From: Acidobacteriota bacterium
GTDB lineage: Bacteria; Acidobacteriota; Terriglobia; Acidiferrales; UBA7541
Length of the DNA stretch: 38,644 nt
Direction of reading: 5' to 3'
Assembly: GCA_003223325.1 (NCBI GenBank)
Contig: QHYS01000334.1
Span: forward strand, 1 to 38,644
Shown here: positions 14,344 to 22,630 of the stretch, piece after piece
How the letters are laid out: the number at the start of each line of letters is the position of its first letter
Numbering within the stretch: the first letter of the stretch is position 1
Notes under the pieces: model-generated
Seen by the model: the letters and a program-made list of their open reading frames with translations, nothing else
Told to the model about the DNA's origin: nothing
Database searches by the model: none
Program-made: the position numbers and the translations under genes

Positions 14344-16242
14344 GCCAGAGGTAATGAGGACAGGGGACTTGTACGGAGAAACCTGAAGTTGATGAAGATG
14401 AGCGTACCGGCCCTTGCGAGCGAGCAGCTCTTCATGGCTGCCTTCCTCGACGATGCGCGCGCCGTCGAGGACGATAATGCGATCTGCAAGGCGCACTGTG
14501 CTGAGACGGTGTGCGATGACGAGCGTGGTGCGTCCGGCCGCCGCGTGCTCAAGCGCGTTCATGACAGTGCGCTCGGCGTTGGCATCCAGACCACTGGTGG
14601 GCTCGTCGAGAATCAAAACGGGCGTGTTGCGCAACACGGCGCGAGCGATAGCAATGCGCTGCTTCTGCCCGCCGGATAAAGTGATTCCCCTCTCTCCCAC
14701 CGTGGTGTCGTATCCCTGCGGAAGCCGGCGAATGAACTCGTCCGCGTTTGCCGTTGCGGCGGCGGCACAGATTTCTTCGTCGCTTGCGTCGGTTCGGCCG
14801 AATGCGATGTTGTCCCGGATGGTACCGCTCAAAAGCAACGAGTCCTGAAGGACCAAACTGATCTGCTCGCGGAGCGAGCGAAGGGAATAGTTCCGAATGT
14901 CCTCCCCGTCCATCAGGACCGCGCCCGCGCCAGGGTCGTAGAAGCGAGGAACTAAGCTCACCAGCGTGCTCTTCCCCGCCCCGGTGGCTCCGACAATCGC
15001 CAGTTTCTGTCCCGGCGCGATGCGAAGGTTGATATGAGAGAGAACTATTACCCCTGGCTCGTACTCAAATGACACGTCCCGAAACTCGATGGCGCCCTTG
15101 AATTGTGGGGCCCGCCGGGCACGCTTGCCGTCCCTGACCTCACTCCGATGCCGCAAAACCTCGACGATTCGCTCGGCGGCTATACTGGCCTTGGTGAAGG
15201 TATTCGCCGAACGCGAAATGGCCTTCATGGGACTGTAGAAGCCATTGACGTAGGCGAAGAAAATGATCACGTCCCCGGTTGTGAGCCGCCCGTCAAGAAC
15301 GCTCTTGGCCCCGTACCACATCACCATGGTCAGCCCTATGGCCGACAAAAAATCCACTACGGACGCGATCCGCGCCTGGTACCGCACGCTCTCCAAGAGC
15401 GCGTGAAGGCCGCTTTCGCTTTGCACATGGAAGCGCTCGTCGAGCTGGTCCTCTTGCGCCAGCCCCTGTACGATGCGAATGGAGGCCAGCGTTTCCTGGG
15501 CGAGTGAAGCCAGGAGTCCTGTGCTGGCGCGAGCTTTGCGATTCGCGCGCTTGATGAGGCGTTTGTTACGATAAACGATCCAGAACATCAGCGGGGCGAC
15601 CGAGAGAGTAGCGAGAGCGAACCTCCAGTTGAGCCAGAACATCAGGAGAGCCATGCTGACCAGCAACAGCGTGTTGCTGCCGAAAGTGATGATGCCGGTG
15701 ACGATAAAGTCTTGAATCGACTGAATGTCAGAAGTCAACCGGTTGGTCAGGTCGCCTGTCTTTTGGGTGTCGTGGAAACGCAGGGACAGACGTTGCATGT
15801 GAGCGAACAGGTCCCGCCGCAGCTCAAAGACAAAGCGCTGGCCGACGTTACCTAGAAGGCGTGTATAGCAGTAAGCGGTTAGACCGGTGATGACCGCAAT
15901 GAGGAGTACCGCCGCGCAAGAGCCGTACAGGATTTGCATCTTCGTGAATGGCGCGTTGTCCAGCCATGTGTGGATCAGAGGCACGCGGCTTGGTTTATGC
16001 GAAAGCACGCGATCGATCACCACTTTGAGAGGCCAAGGACGCATGACGGCGAGCGCGGCGTCCAGAACCATGGTCAGAAGCGCAAGTAAGATCTTTCTCC
16101 AGTGCGCAAGGAAAAGAGGCAGGATGTAGAGAATGCTTCCTTTTTCGCTCCTGTCAAAGTTGAACTGGCTAACCATCTCTTCGGTGTTCGCTCCTTCTAA
16201 AACGACTGTGCGGACTTTCGAGCCTGGTTGCCCGGTCTGCAC
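14323..16242 (-). CDS. ABC exporter, fused permease and ATPase (MsbA/ABCB type)
   Basis: 639 residues. Six predicted membrane helices fill about 40-330. A nucleotide-binding domain follows with Walker A GATGAGKST (about 416), the signature LSGGQKQR (about 525), Walker B VLILDEPTSGLD and the switch His in LVIAHRLSTVRLAD. As a half-transporter it should act as a homodimer, exporting a lipid-linked or glycosylated compound across the inner membrane. The order exporter, GT4, GT4, kinase suggests that the exported cargo is the product of the neighbouring enzymes. ATG 16242 is used because no other start is clearly better; an internal ATG at 16176 (MVSQFNFDRSEKG) is plausible. The C-terminus ends in the repeated ESRELQ. 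Confidence 0.92.
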   Translation of the reverse strand: MQTGQPGSKVRTVVLEGANTEEMVSQFNFDRSEKGSILYILPLFLAHWRKILLALLTMVLDAALAVMRPWPLKVVIDRVLSHKPSRVPLIHTWLDNAPFTKMQILYGSCAAVLLIAVITGLTAYCYTRLLGNVGQRFVFELRRDLFAHMQRLSLRFHDTQKTGDLTNRLTSDIQSIQDFIVTGIITFGSNTLLLVSMALLMFWLNWRFALATLSVAPLMFWIVYRNKRLIKRANRKARASTGLLASLAQETLASIRIVQGLAQEDQLDERFHVQSESGLHALLESVRYQARIASVVDFLSAIGLTMVMWYGAKSVLDGRLTTGDVIIFFAYVNGFYSPMKAISRSANTFTKASIAAERIVEVLRHRSEVRDGKRARRAPQFKGAIEFRDVSFEYEPGVIVLSHINLRIAPGQKLAIVGATGAGKSTLVSLVPRFYDPGAGAVLMDGEDIRNYSLRSLREQISLVLQDSLLLSGTIRDNIAFGRTDASDEEICAAAATANADEFIRRLPQGYDTTVGERGITLSGGQKQRIAIARAVLRNTPVLILDEPTSGLDANAERTVMNALEHAAAGRTTLVIAHRLSTVRLADRIIVLDGARIVEEGSHEELLARKGRYAHLHQLQVSPYKSPVLITSGESRELQ

Positions 16243-16622
16243 GGCATTACACCATGTCGGTGAACGAACAGACAGTTGTGCGTCAACTCGATGTGGCTTC
16301 CCAAGCGGCTACGCAATAGCGGAGTCAATGCTGGGAAAAAGTGCTCCGGGCGATGGAGCAGAGCTAATCCCGGCAGAGCAGGGTCGTCAGGGACAGCGGC
16401 AGGCCCGCCCGGAGTGCCTGTCCCCACCGCATAAAAATCGCTTGAGGTTCGTCGAACTACTTGTATCGTTTCGCTTGCCACAATTTGAACTCTCGCAATC
16501 ATCAAACACAGCCTTTCGGGTGTGCTTCCCAGGGGCCACCCAGATCGCCTTGGGCGGGGCTGGGATTGATTGCATCCTTCGCAAAGACGACGGCACGACG
16601 AGCCGTGGCAGCATCTTCGTGT

Positions 16623-16760
16623 TCACTGCTCCAGAACTCGAATCCCTTCATCCAGCATCGTCGCAACTCTCTTCTCCCTCCGGCGAACCTGATGGTTGAA
16701 CGCGCAGTGTTTGGACACCTTCAAGCGTGTAATAGCTCTGTAAAAGGGAAGCCACGTGCT
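16623..16760 (-). pseudogene. C-terminal fossil of an APH-fold phosphotransferase
   Basis: The minus strand reads STWLPFYRAITRLKVSKH, then REKRVATMLDEGIRVLEQ and a stop at 16623. This matches the C-terminal helices of the kinase at 3372-4481 (LPFYKAVFWLKG, then AELMLEEGLRNIAG). A stop codon lies immediately upstream in frame, so only the tail of the gene survives. It sits directly after the glycosyltransferase stop at 16767. The rest of the gap, 16243-16622, shows no gene I can support. Confidence 0.45.
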
Positions 16761-16766
16761 AACTAA

Positions 16767-18017
16767 CTAACTATGTAGCCGACACTCGATCTGGCTTTGC
16801 ACGGGATAGTAATCTCTGGAGGCGAGGAGTTCGGCCAAGCGAGCGGCCGCGGTCCTTCCTCCATTTGTATGGATTGCTGGGTCATCCGACGCATGATCCC
16901 TCCGCTGCAAGTTTTCCATCAGTTTGGCGGCCATCGTTTTCGGAGACAGGTCCGAGGGATAGATCACGTCCGCTAGGCCGCGCTGGTTAAACAGGCGGGC
17001 CCGCATCTGTTGCTCGGCGCTCGGGCCAGACCGCGGCACGACGAGAGCCTTACTCTTTAGCTGCAAGACCTGGCACAACGAGTTGTAGCCCGCCATGGTG
17101 ACAACCAGATGCGCCGCATTCAGGTAGCTCAGGGAGTCTTCCACGTGCGTCAGCACGCGCACCCTCAGACCTTTCGCTTCTTCACGCAGCCGTTCACGCT
17201 GTTCGTTATCCATCAGTGGCCCGCTGATAAAAATCGCCTCCACACCTGCATGCGGCCCGAGCAACCTCAAGGCCTTCATGCATATTTGCATCATGGGATA
17301 GGCGTCAACCCCGCCGCCTCCGGTTACTACGATGAGGCGGTCCTCGACTTGGAGCTCTTTGCGCATCTGCCCCTTGCTTTTGTAGGGCTCGTTTGCGCAC
17401 ACGTATCCGCAATAATGGACCATTGGCGCAAACTTTTCTTCGAGCCCGTAGCAGGAACTAGTGTCAAACACCTCTCGGCAGCCGTAGATGAAAATTTCGT
17501 CATAGTACCTGCGAATTGCTTGGTAAGCTCCTTCGCGTTCCCACAACGTACGTGTGACTTCCGGCCGATCCAGAATGTCCCTCAGACCCAGGACGATTAC
17601 GGGTGCATGATCGCTTCGTTTCAGCGTGTCAAGCAAAGGGAGTAACTCTCCCCAGATTCCCACTGGCACATGGTCGACGAGCAACAACTGCGGGCGAAAC
17701 ACGCTAGCCACCTCCTGGATAGTGGCGGCGCGTAGTGCCTTAGTCTTGTCGAGTCCGATGCGCAACCGCAACGGTTGCCACACTCCAGTGTCGCGTTTGA
17801 TGACGGAAGGGAGTTTGATGAAGTCCACTCCGGGTGGCAACTTGAAGACCGCTCCGGTGGGGCATCCAATCAACATCAAGACGCTGGATTCAGAGACTTC
17901 GCGCGCAAGGTGAGATGCGATCGTGGTGTTTCTTCTCAAATGCCCCAGCCCGAAGCCGTCATGAGAATAGGTCATGATGCATGTCGATGAATCGCCCTTT
18001 GTAATTGAGTCACTCAT
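16767..18017 (-). CDS. MurG-like glycosyltransferase (COG4671/GT28 type), first gene of the operon
   Basis: 416-residue GT-B protein. The N-terminal motif MTYSHDGFGLGHLRRNTTIA is typical of the COG4671 predicted glycosyltransferases. The C-terminal half has IVVTGGGGVDAYP, EAIFISGPLMDNEQRERL and the MurG-like acceptor/donor switch VVTMAGYNSLCQVLQLKSKALVVPR. The start at 18017 is fixed by an AGGAGG seven to eight bases upstream; the open frame extends 30 more codons but lacks such a site. It is the first gene of the leftward cluster, with a gap of about 520 bases before the ABC exporter, where a kinase fossil lies. Donor sugar unknown. Confidence 0.85.
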   Translation of the reverse strand: MSDSITKGDSSTCIMTYSHDGFGLGHLRRNTTIASHLAREVSESSVLMLIGCPTGAVFKLPPGVDFIKLPSVIKRDTGVWQPLRLRIGLDKTKALRAATIQEVASVFRPQLLLVDHVPVGIWGELLPLLDTLKRSDHAPVIVLGLRDILDRPEVTRTLWEREGAYQAIRRYYDEIFIYGCREVFDTSSCYGLEEKFAPMVHYCGYVCANEPYKSKGQMRKELQVEDRLIVVTGGGGVDAYPMMQICMKALRLLGPHAGVEAIFISGPLMDNEQRERLREEAKGLRVRVLTHVEDSLSYLNAAHLVVTMAGYNSLCQVLQLKSKALVVPRSGPSAEQQMRARLFNQRGLADVIYPSDLSPKTMAAKLMENLQRRDHASDDPAIHTNGGRTAAARLAELLASRDYYPVQSQIECRLHS

Positions 18018-18310
18018 TTGTGGTCCTCCTCGGGGACCTAGCAGACGCGCAGCAGAAGGTCCTCTTCGAATCAACACCATGGAGCAGGGCAAAATCCCGT
18101 CATGCAAAGATTCGCGGCCGGATCGCCGTACGAAGCTGAGGGAAGTGTGGCAGCTTGCTCCTCGGCCGAATCTTGCCCAAGGTCAATCGACCGTCCGATC
18201 TCCCTCCGCATTAAAACCACGTAACAATTACTTTAAAGTTGATTACAAACAATCCGGTGTTTCACCGCATCGAAACGCGCAAAGACCCTAAAGAAAAACC
18301 AGCACAGGAT

Positions 18311-18664
18311 TCATCGGGAGCCACGTATTGGAATTCCGAAGATAAATCCGGGGTGTTGGGCGAGGCCTTGAAGTAAGGTCGCACGAATCTTCACCGACCT
18401 CGCATCAAACCTCACCCTGCTCAAGCTCGACGCGCGCACCTCGATCTCAACGCCGGCCTCCTTATAACTGGCACCGTGTTCGATGTAAGGAAGCGAACGC
18501 GATTGCCAAGCACCCATTTCCAGAACGCGCGATCCAACGGGCAAATTTGATCGCCTTTCAGACCGCCTTGTGGTTTTGCGATCATGTCCACCGGAATTGC
18601 ATGGGGCCCGCAGTGTGAATCGAAACACGGGCTGCTTCATGAAGAATTCATGATCGAGTAACAT
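18311..18664 (-). other. Uncertain reading frame, possibly decayed coding sequence
   Basis: A 117-codon minus frame (MLLDHEFFMKQPVFRF at its start) is open here but resembles nothing I know. A second minus frame over 18450-18610 reads MIAKPQGGLKGDQICPLD, then AFWKWVLGNRVRFLTSN, which looks more protein-like yet is interrupted. The stretch may be a frameshifted gene remnant. The interval 18018-18310 has AT-rich patches that could hold the operon promoter, but I see no convincing box pair. Confidence 0.25.
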
Positions 18665-18719
18665 GCGGTTAAGGAGGACGCAGAATAAAAAGTTGGCCTG
18701 AGAAAGTCCATGCCCAGTG

Positions 18720-18761
18720 CTGGGTAGCCCAGGATGGTTAACCCGGATCTGGGTAACCCAG
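18720..18761. promoter_or_regulatory. Tandem 13-bp palindromes, operator-like
   Basis: CTGGGTAGCCCAG at 18720-18732 and CTGGGTAACCCAG at 18749-18761 start 29 bases apart, and each is an inverted repeat (5-bp and 6-bp arms). Between them is GGTTAACC, also a palindrome. The sites are followed by similar GGATGGTTAA and GATGGCTTAA tails, so the unit is also a direct repeat. They lie between the PilZ gene and the region 2 operon. The binding protein is unknown. Confidence 0.45.
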
Positions 18762-18836
18762 ATGGCTTAATTCATTTGGCTTACACGTTGTGGCGTATGG
18801 AACCAACGCAGCAGGGTCGAAGGGCACGGAGGGTTG

Positions 18837-19184
18837 CTAAACGACAAACCGCAAACCAGCCCGAAATGGGTTTGCGCCGGAGCGTTTCTCCGTCCATCGC
18901 ACTTGCGCCAAAAAAGGGATACGGGCGGGAACCCCGGGCAGGCGAAGCTCGCAGCGGACTAGGTTGGAACTTTTCAGGGGCTGTTTGGCGCCAACACACA
19001 CACCCCCTGAGCTGATATTCTCGGTTTTGCCGTGCAGCACTCGCGCACTCAGGCGAGGCTTGCCGGCCGCGGAGAGTTGGTTTAGCTCCAACTGAGCGGT
19101 AAAGGGAAATCGCCCGTGCAGGCGCTTGGGCCGCGCTGTCCGTAACTTTATGGGTTCTGGGGAATGCCGACCTCGTTCCCGCAC
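18837..19184 (-). CDS. PilZ-domain protein
   Basis: 115-residue soluble protein made of one PilZ domain. The c-di-GMP binding signature is visible in two parts: RLHGR (RxxxR) near 21-25 and NISSGG (D/NxSxxG) near 57-62. The domain ends FRAGLRFVV as in family members. PilZ proteins bind cyclic di-GMP and often control polysaccharide synthesis or export. The start is a GTG at 19184 with only a weak AGAGAA ahead. It lies 76 bases after the LuxR-type gene in the same direction and upstream of the glycan operon, so a role in controlling that operon is an inference from position. Confidence 0.75.
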   Translation of the reverse strand: MRERGRHSPEPIKLRTARPKRLHGRFPFTAQLELNQLSAAGKPRLSARVLHGKTENISSGGVCVGAKQPLKSSNLVRCELRLPGVPARIPFLAQVRWTEKRSGANPFRAGLRFVV

Positions 19185-19260
19185 CGCTATTCTCTCGTTG
19201 ACTTAGCCCACGGATAGGCTACTGGGATGGCGTCCGCGGGCAAGAAAACATGACTCCGAT

Positions 19261-19881
19261 CTAGGTCTTAACGTGGATGAATTTGCTGATGATTCCTGAG
19301 CGCGAGGAAACCCCCATCTTCATCATCGCAAATCGGAGAAAGACTTTCACAGTGTCAGGGCTGATCGCCATTCGGGTGGCGATCTCTTTGTTAGTTAAAC
19401 CCTCAACCAGAAGCTGCACGGCCTCCCCCTCCCGCTGCGACAGGTGGTAGTTGTGGCAGATATTGAGAATGTCTGCAGCGGCTTGAGGACCACGCTCGAG
19501 GAGGAGCGCCCACGAGGATCCTTTCGAACCGTTTGAGTTGTCGCCCGGCAGCCACACGCCAAAAAACCGGCAGTGGTAGTGCCTACTTCCGGACACAAAC
19601 TCGTTGCAAACGGAGATGCTGCCGTTGGACCCTCCGTTTGCAACTATCGTGCGAACCTTCGAGGCCAGTTGTTCGGCGAAATCCTTCGCTTTCGTGCGCT
19701 TTTCTGGATGAAAGAGGATCTCGCTCGCCTGTGCGTTGACGTACAGCGGCTTGAGCGCAGCGTCAAGCAACAAAAATCCTGCGTCCGATCTGCTTGTCAA
19801 GGACGTGGTGTTTGAGCTGTCCCCGGCGGTGTCGGCTTCGCTGACTTGTTTGACCTTATTTGCTACCAGGGAAGAACGCAT
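19261..19881 (-). CDS. LuxR-family transcriptional regulator with PAS-like sensor half
   Basis: 206 residues from ATG 19881, chosen because GGAGA stands upstream. The N-terminal half contains DAGFLLLDAALKPLYVNAQA, a PAS-like pattern used for ligand or redox sensing. The C-terminal half (about 145-203) is a LuxR/NarL helix-turn-helix: LSQREGEAVQLLVEGLTNKE, then IATRMAISPDTVKVFLR. It has no receiver domain. The frame is open upstream to an ATG at 19992 that reads MRILVAAEPRP, resembling a response-regulator start, but the predicted -10 box overlaps that codon. With the downstream PilZ gene it forms a likely two-gene regulatory unit. Confidence 0.8.
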   Translation of the reverse strand: MRSSLVANKVKQVSEADTAGDSSNTTSLTSRSDAGFLLLDAALKPLYVNAQASEILFHPEKRTKAKDFAEQLASKVRTIVANGGSNGSISVCNEFVSGSRHYHCRFFGVWLPGDNSNGSKGSSWALLLERGPQAAADILNICHNYHLSQREGEAVQLLVEGLTNKEIATRMAISPDTVKVFLRFAMMKMGVSSRSGIISKFIHVKT

Positions 19882-19990
19882 CGTTTTTCTCCGAGCCCCG
19901 AGCCAGCTTCCCGAAGCACCCGAGTGGGACCGTAGTCCGCTTTCACAATGACGGGAAGTGGGCCGAGGCTCCGCCGCGACGAGAATTCTC

Positions 19991-20018
19991 ATTTAATCTA
20001 AGCGCCGTCTCCGGTCAA
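19991..20018 (-). promoter_or_regulatory. Putative sigma-70-type promoter of the LuxR gene
   Basis: On the minus strand TTGACC (20013-20018) and TTAAAT (19991-19996) are 16 bases apart, matching five and four of six consensus positions. It would give a leader of about 100 bases before ATG 19881. The interval 20019-20429 holds no gene that I can recognise. Confidence 0.4.
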
Positions 20019-20429
20019 TCATGTGAACACCTGAACGGTGCCCGGCATTTGTCCTGATTGCTGCGCATGCGGTAGGGTCGAGGACCGACGAGGTTGCTCC
20101 GTAGGTCCGGCCTATCCGTTGTTCCCCGTTTCCTCTGGGAGTTGTGCTACGCAAAAATTCCATCCCTTTCTTGATCCGACGGGAATACTGGATTTAGGCG
20201 TTTGGCTTCGCCTCGCCCAGAAGCGCGTAGCCCAGCGATTGCGGCCGCGAAATCTGGGGCTGAAGGCTGGAGCGCTATCCGATAGGCAATGAAATTCATT
20301 CTATAGAGCGCAATGAGACCTTATGATCCGCACCACAAACACCCAAGTAGGAGATTCAGGTCCATCTCAGTTGGTCTATGACCAGACAAAATAACCAGAA
20401 GTCGTCCACTGTCTCACAAGCGGGTGCAC

Positions 20430-20997
20430 CACTCCATCTTGTCAAATCAAGCACCTGATCGTCCTGATGCTCGAGAATCGTTCCTTCGATCATATGCTTG
20501 GATATTCCGGAATCGAGAACGTCGAAGGGGTTGGCGATAAACAGCTGTCCAATCAGGACAAAAGCGGGTCCGTTCATCACGTCGAATGCAATGCGGCTGC
20601 AGTCGCGGAGTTACGCGATCCCGGCCACGACTATGACGATGTCTACAGGCAAATGTTTTACCGACCCGAGGAGAAAGACAGGGGCGCCACTGAGCCGACG
20701 ATGCTGGGGGTTCGCTGAGTCCTACAGGAGTTACAGCGATGACCCGGGAAAGGTGTTGCAGTGGCGGCTTATACGATCACGTGCCACCGCCTGTGGCGAC
20801 CCAGCCGTGGCCTGGCGACGTCGCCAAAAACCAGCCCGATCCACCCTTGCCCCCTTTTCATTTCGACCGATACGGACATCCGCGTGCCGGCCGTGGTGGT
20901 CTCACCTTACACACCACACTGCGTGTGCAAAAATATTTTCGACCACACCTCCCTGATCGCGACGGCACGTAAACTGCTAACCCCGGACAAAGCATAA
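20430..20997 (+). pseudogene. Decayed phospholipase C-like phosphoesterase gene
   Basis: Three frames carry consecutive pieces of a PF04185 phosphoesterase. Piece one reads IKHLIVLMLENRSFDHMLGY, the metal-binding start of the family. Near 20708 a five-G run shifts the frame to FAESYRSYSDDPGKVLQ. About 200 residues normally found next are absent. The end resumes with GGLYDHVPPPVATQPWPGD and, after one more frameshift near 20880, IRVPAVVVSPYTP and IFDHTSLIATARKLL. The intact family enzymes are about 400-700 residues, secreted, and cleave phosphodiesters. The internal deletion shows real gene decay rather than sequencing error alone. The 3' end abuts the integrase remnant. Confidence 0.75.
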
Positions 20998-21054
20998 CGT
21001 TTCACGTCACCGGCTCGAAGAGCCTCAGCTGCCTCACCGCCGCGCTGTTTTAGT

Positions 21055-21351
21055 TCAGCAAAGAATGCGGTTGCCTGCGTATCTGTCAGTTTTGGTTTCA
21101 GACGCAGTCGGCGGCACATCTTTGACGATGGCTGCCGTCTCACCGCCGCCAACACTCCGACGCTTCAGAAATGCCTCAATGTCGGCCGTGTTGAAGATCA
21201 GCATGCCGTCGAATTTATAGGCTCGCAGCTTGCCAGCTTTCAGGTAGCGGTACACCGTGCGCTCGCTGATCGGCAGTGACTTCAGCACTTGAGCCAGTGT
21301 CACGAAGTTTGAAATTCCCTTGCTTGGATGGAGTGTTTTAACTCTTCGCAT
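21055..21351 (-). CDS. Excisionase-like helix-turn-helix protein
   Basis: 98-residue small DNA-binding protein of the HTH_17/excisionase type: VTLAQVLKSLPISERTVYRY, then LKAGKLRAYKF and FNTADIEAFLKRR. Such proteins direct the recombination direction of phage and integrative elements or act as small repressors. Its ATG lies directly beyond the recombinase stop. The C-terminus may be wrong: deleting one A at the AAAA run near 21090 would continue as LTDTQATAFFAELKQRGGEA, then EALRAGDVKRYALSG, ending near 20990 where the phosphoesterase remnant starts. Confidence 0.7.
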   Translation of the reverse strand: MRRVKTLHPSKGISNFVTLAQVLKSLPISERTVYRYLKAGKLRAYKFDGMLIFNTADIEAFLKRRSVGGGETAAIVKDVPPTASETKTDRYAGNRILC

Positions 21352-22591
21352 TTAGTCACCAATTCCGGCAAAAGCCTTTGCAGATTTTCCCTGGTATTCC
21401 TTCGTGCTCATTTCATCCGCAGCTAGATAACGCTGCGTGGTTGCAATATCCGCATGACCCAGCCAGATTCGCGCTTGCTCAATGCCGTAGGTCTTGGCAA
21501 TCAGGGTTCCGAATGTACGGCGAAAAGCATGCAGGCTGATCTTGCCCTCAAACTTTGCTGCTTTGGCGGCTCGACGCACGATCTTAATTAGGTGAAGATC
21601 AGGGTTTCCTCGCGATGTTGGGAAGATAAGGTCCGAATCCTTCGTCTGCATTCTCGCCTTCCTGCTCTTCATGATCTCCACAAATTTTGATCCAGGACGA
21701 TATCCTGCTCCCGGCTCTCACTATCTTTTGGTGTCCATCCGCGCTCATCCAGTCCATACCGGTTTGCAAATTCTGGCTTCGGGTGGACGTTGATGCTACC
21801 TGCCTTCAGGTCGATATCACTCCATTTCGCGTATGCAGTTTCTTCGTCTCGGAACCCTGTGTTGACCAGGAAATGAATCAGGTCTTTCTGATCCCGAGTA
21901 GCTTTGTTCAAAAGAAAGTTGATGACATCTTTGCTGTACTTCCACGGTCGGGTCTTAACTGGTTTCTTGATTTTACCCATCGGCATCGGAGCCTGGACAT
22001 TGAAGTGTCGTAAGAAACCCGACACGTACTGAACCCGATTACGGTTTGCGTGTTGTGGGTCTCCGCCTTTCTTCGTCCGTCTCAAATTCGTTTTCATCCA
22101 TGCCAGATAGTTCATGATATCTTGCTGGTCTACGTCATCAATGGAAGTCTTAGTTCGGGTATACAGAGCCACGAAGTCATCAATGGCGCTACGGTATTTG
22201 GCGATGGAAGTGGGCTTCAAGCCCAAGGTCACGAGATTGGTTTTGTACTCGTTGGCGCAGGCACGAATGTCTCTGCCTTCTTTGGCCACTGGTTTTGGTT
22301 CTGGCGGATTCAACGGCAAAAGACCCTTCTGAATGCGGGAGAAGTCCTGTTCAATTTGGGTGAACTGGGCGTAAGCTGCCACTGGGTCTTTTCCAAGCGG
22401 CTGAACTTACGTTTCCCATTCTCCGGGTAGCGAGCATAGAACCCGATGATGTCTTTCAAGCCAAAGGAGCGACCATCTGATTTACGCTGGACGGGCATAA
22501 GAATGGCACGCCGATAGATCGCAGCGGGTATTTGCGGAAAGGCTCCGGTGCCGTCATTCACACGGGCTAGTAAACTGACCTTGGCCTTCAT
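21352..22591 (-). pseudogene. Tyrosine recombinase (phage-type integrase), broken by two one-base shifts
   Basis: Three overlapping frames (22310-22591, 21669-22382, 21352-21681) together encode one integrase of about 413 residues. The middle frame has a SAM-like core-binding domain (TSIAKYRSAIDDFVALYTRT) and the catalytic Arg region NTGFRDEETAYAKWSDIDL. The last frame has HAFRRTFGT (HxxR), WLGHADIATTQRYL (His and Tyr). Both breaks lie in A-runs: GGAAAAGACCC near 22390 and ATCAAAATTTG near 21685. One extra A in each restores LEKDPVAAY and LDQKFVEIM. A sequencing homopolymer error is therefore as likely as decay. It cuts and joins DNA at an att site. The neighbouring excisionase-like gene supports a mobile-element origin. 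Confidence 0.8.
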
Positions 22592-22592
22592 A

Positions 22593-22607
22593 TGCCAGCA
22601 ACTGGCA
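22593..22607. promoter_or_regulatory. Perfect inverted repeat at the integrase start
   Basis: TGCCAG CAA CTGGCA, two 6-bp arms with a 3-base spacer, begins two bases before the integrase ATG (22591). It could be a repressor site or part of a recombination site. A second small hairpin (ACCGC/GCGGT) lies at about 22644-22660. Confidence 0.4.
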
Positions 22608-22630
22608 ACATGACTGGAAACAATAACGTT

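Noticed and set aside
16197-16505. 102-codon minus frame upstream of the ABC exporter
   Set aside because: No family resemblance, no ribosome site, and overlap with the start of the exporter gene.
20019-20429. Searched for an RNA gene or att-site tRNA near the integrase
   Set aside because: No cloverleaf-like sequence or T-loop GTTCGA pattern was found here or elsewhere in the window.
20907-21155. 82-codon minus frame as a separate gene
   Set aside because: Its useful part (TQATAFFAELKQRGGEA) is better explained as the frameshifted C-terminus of the excisionase-like gene; the remainder is antisense to the phosphoesterase relic.
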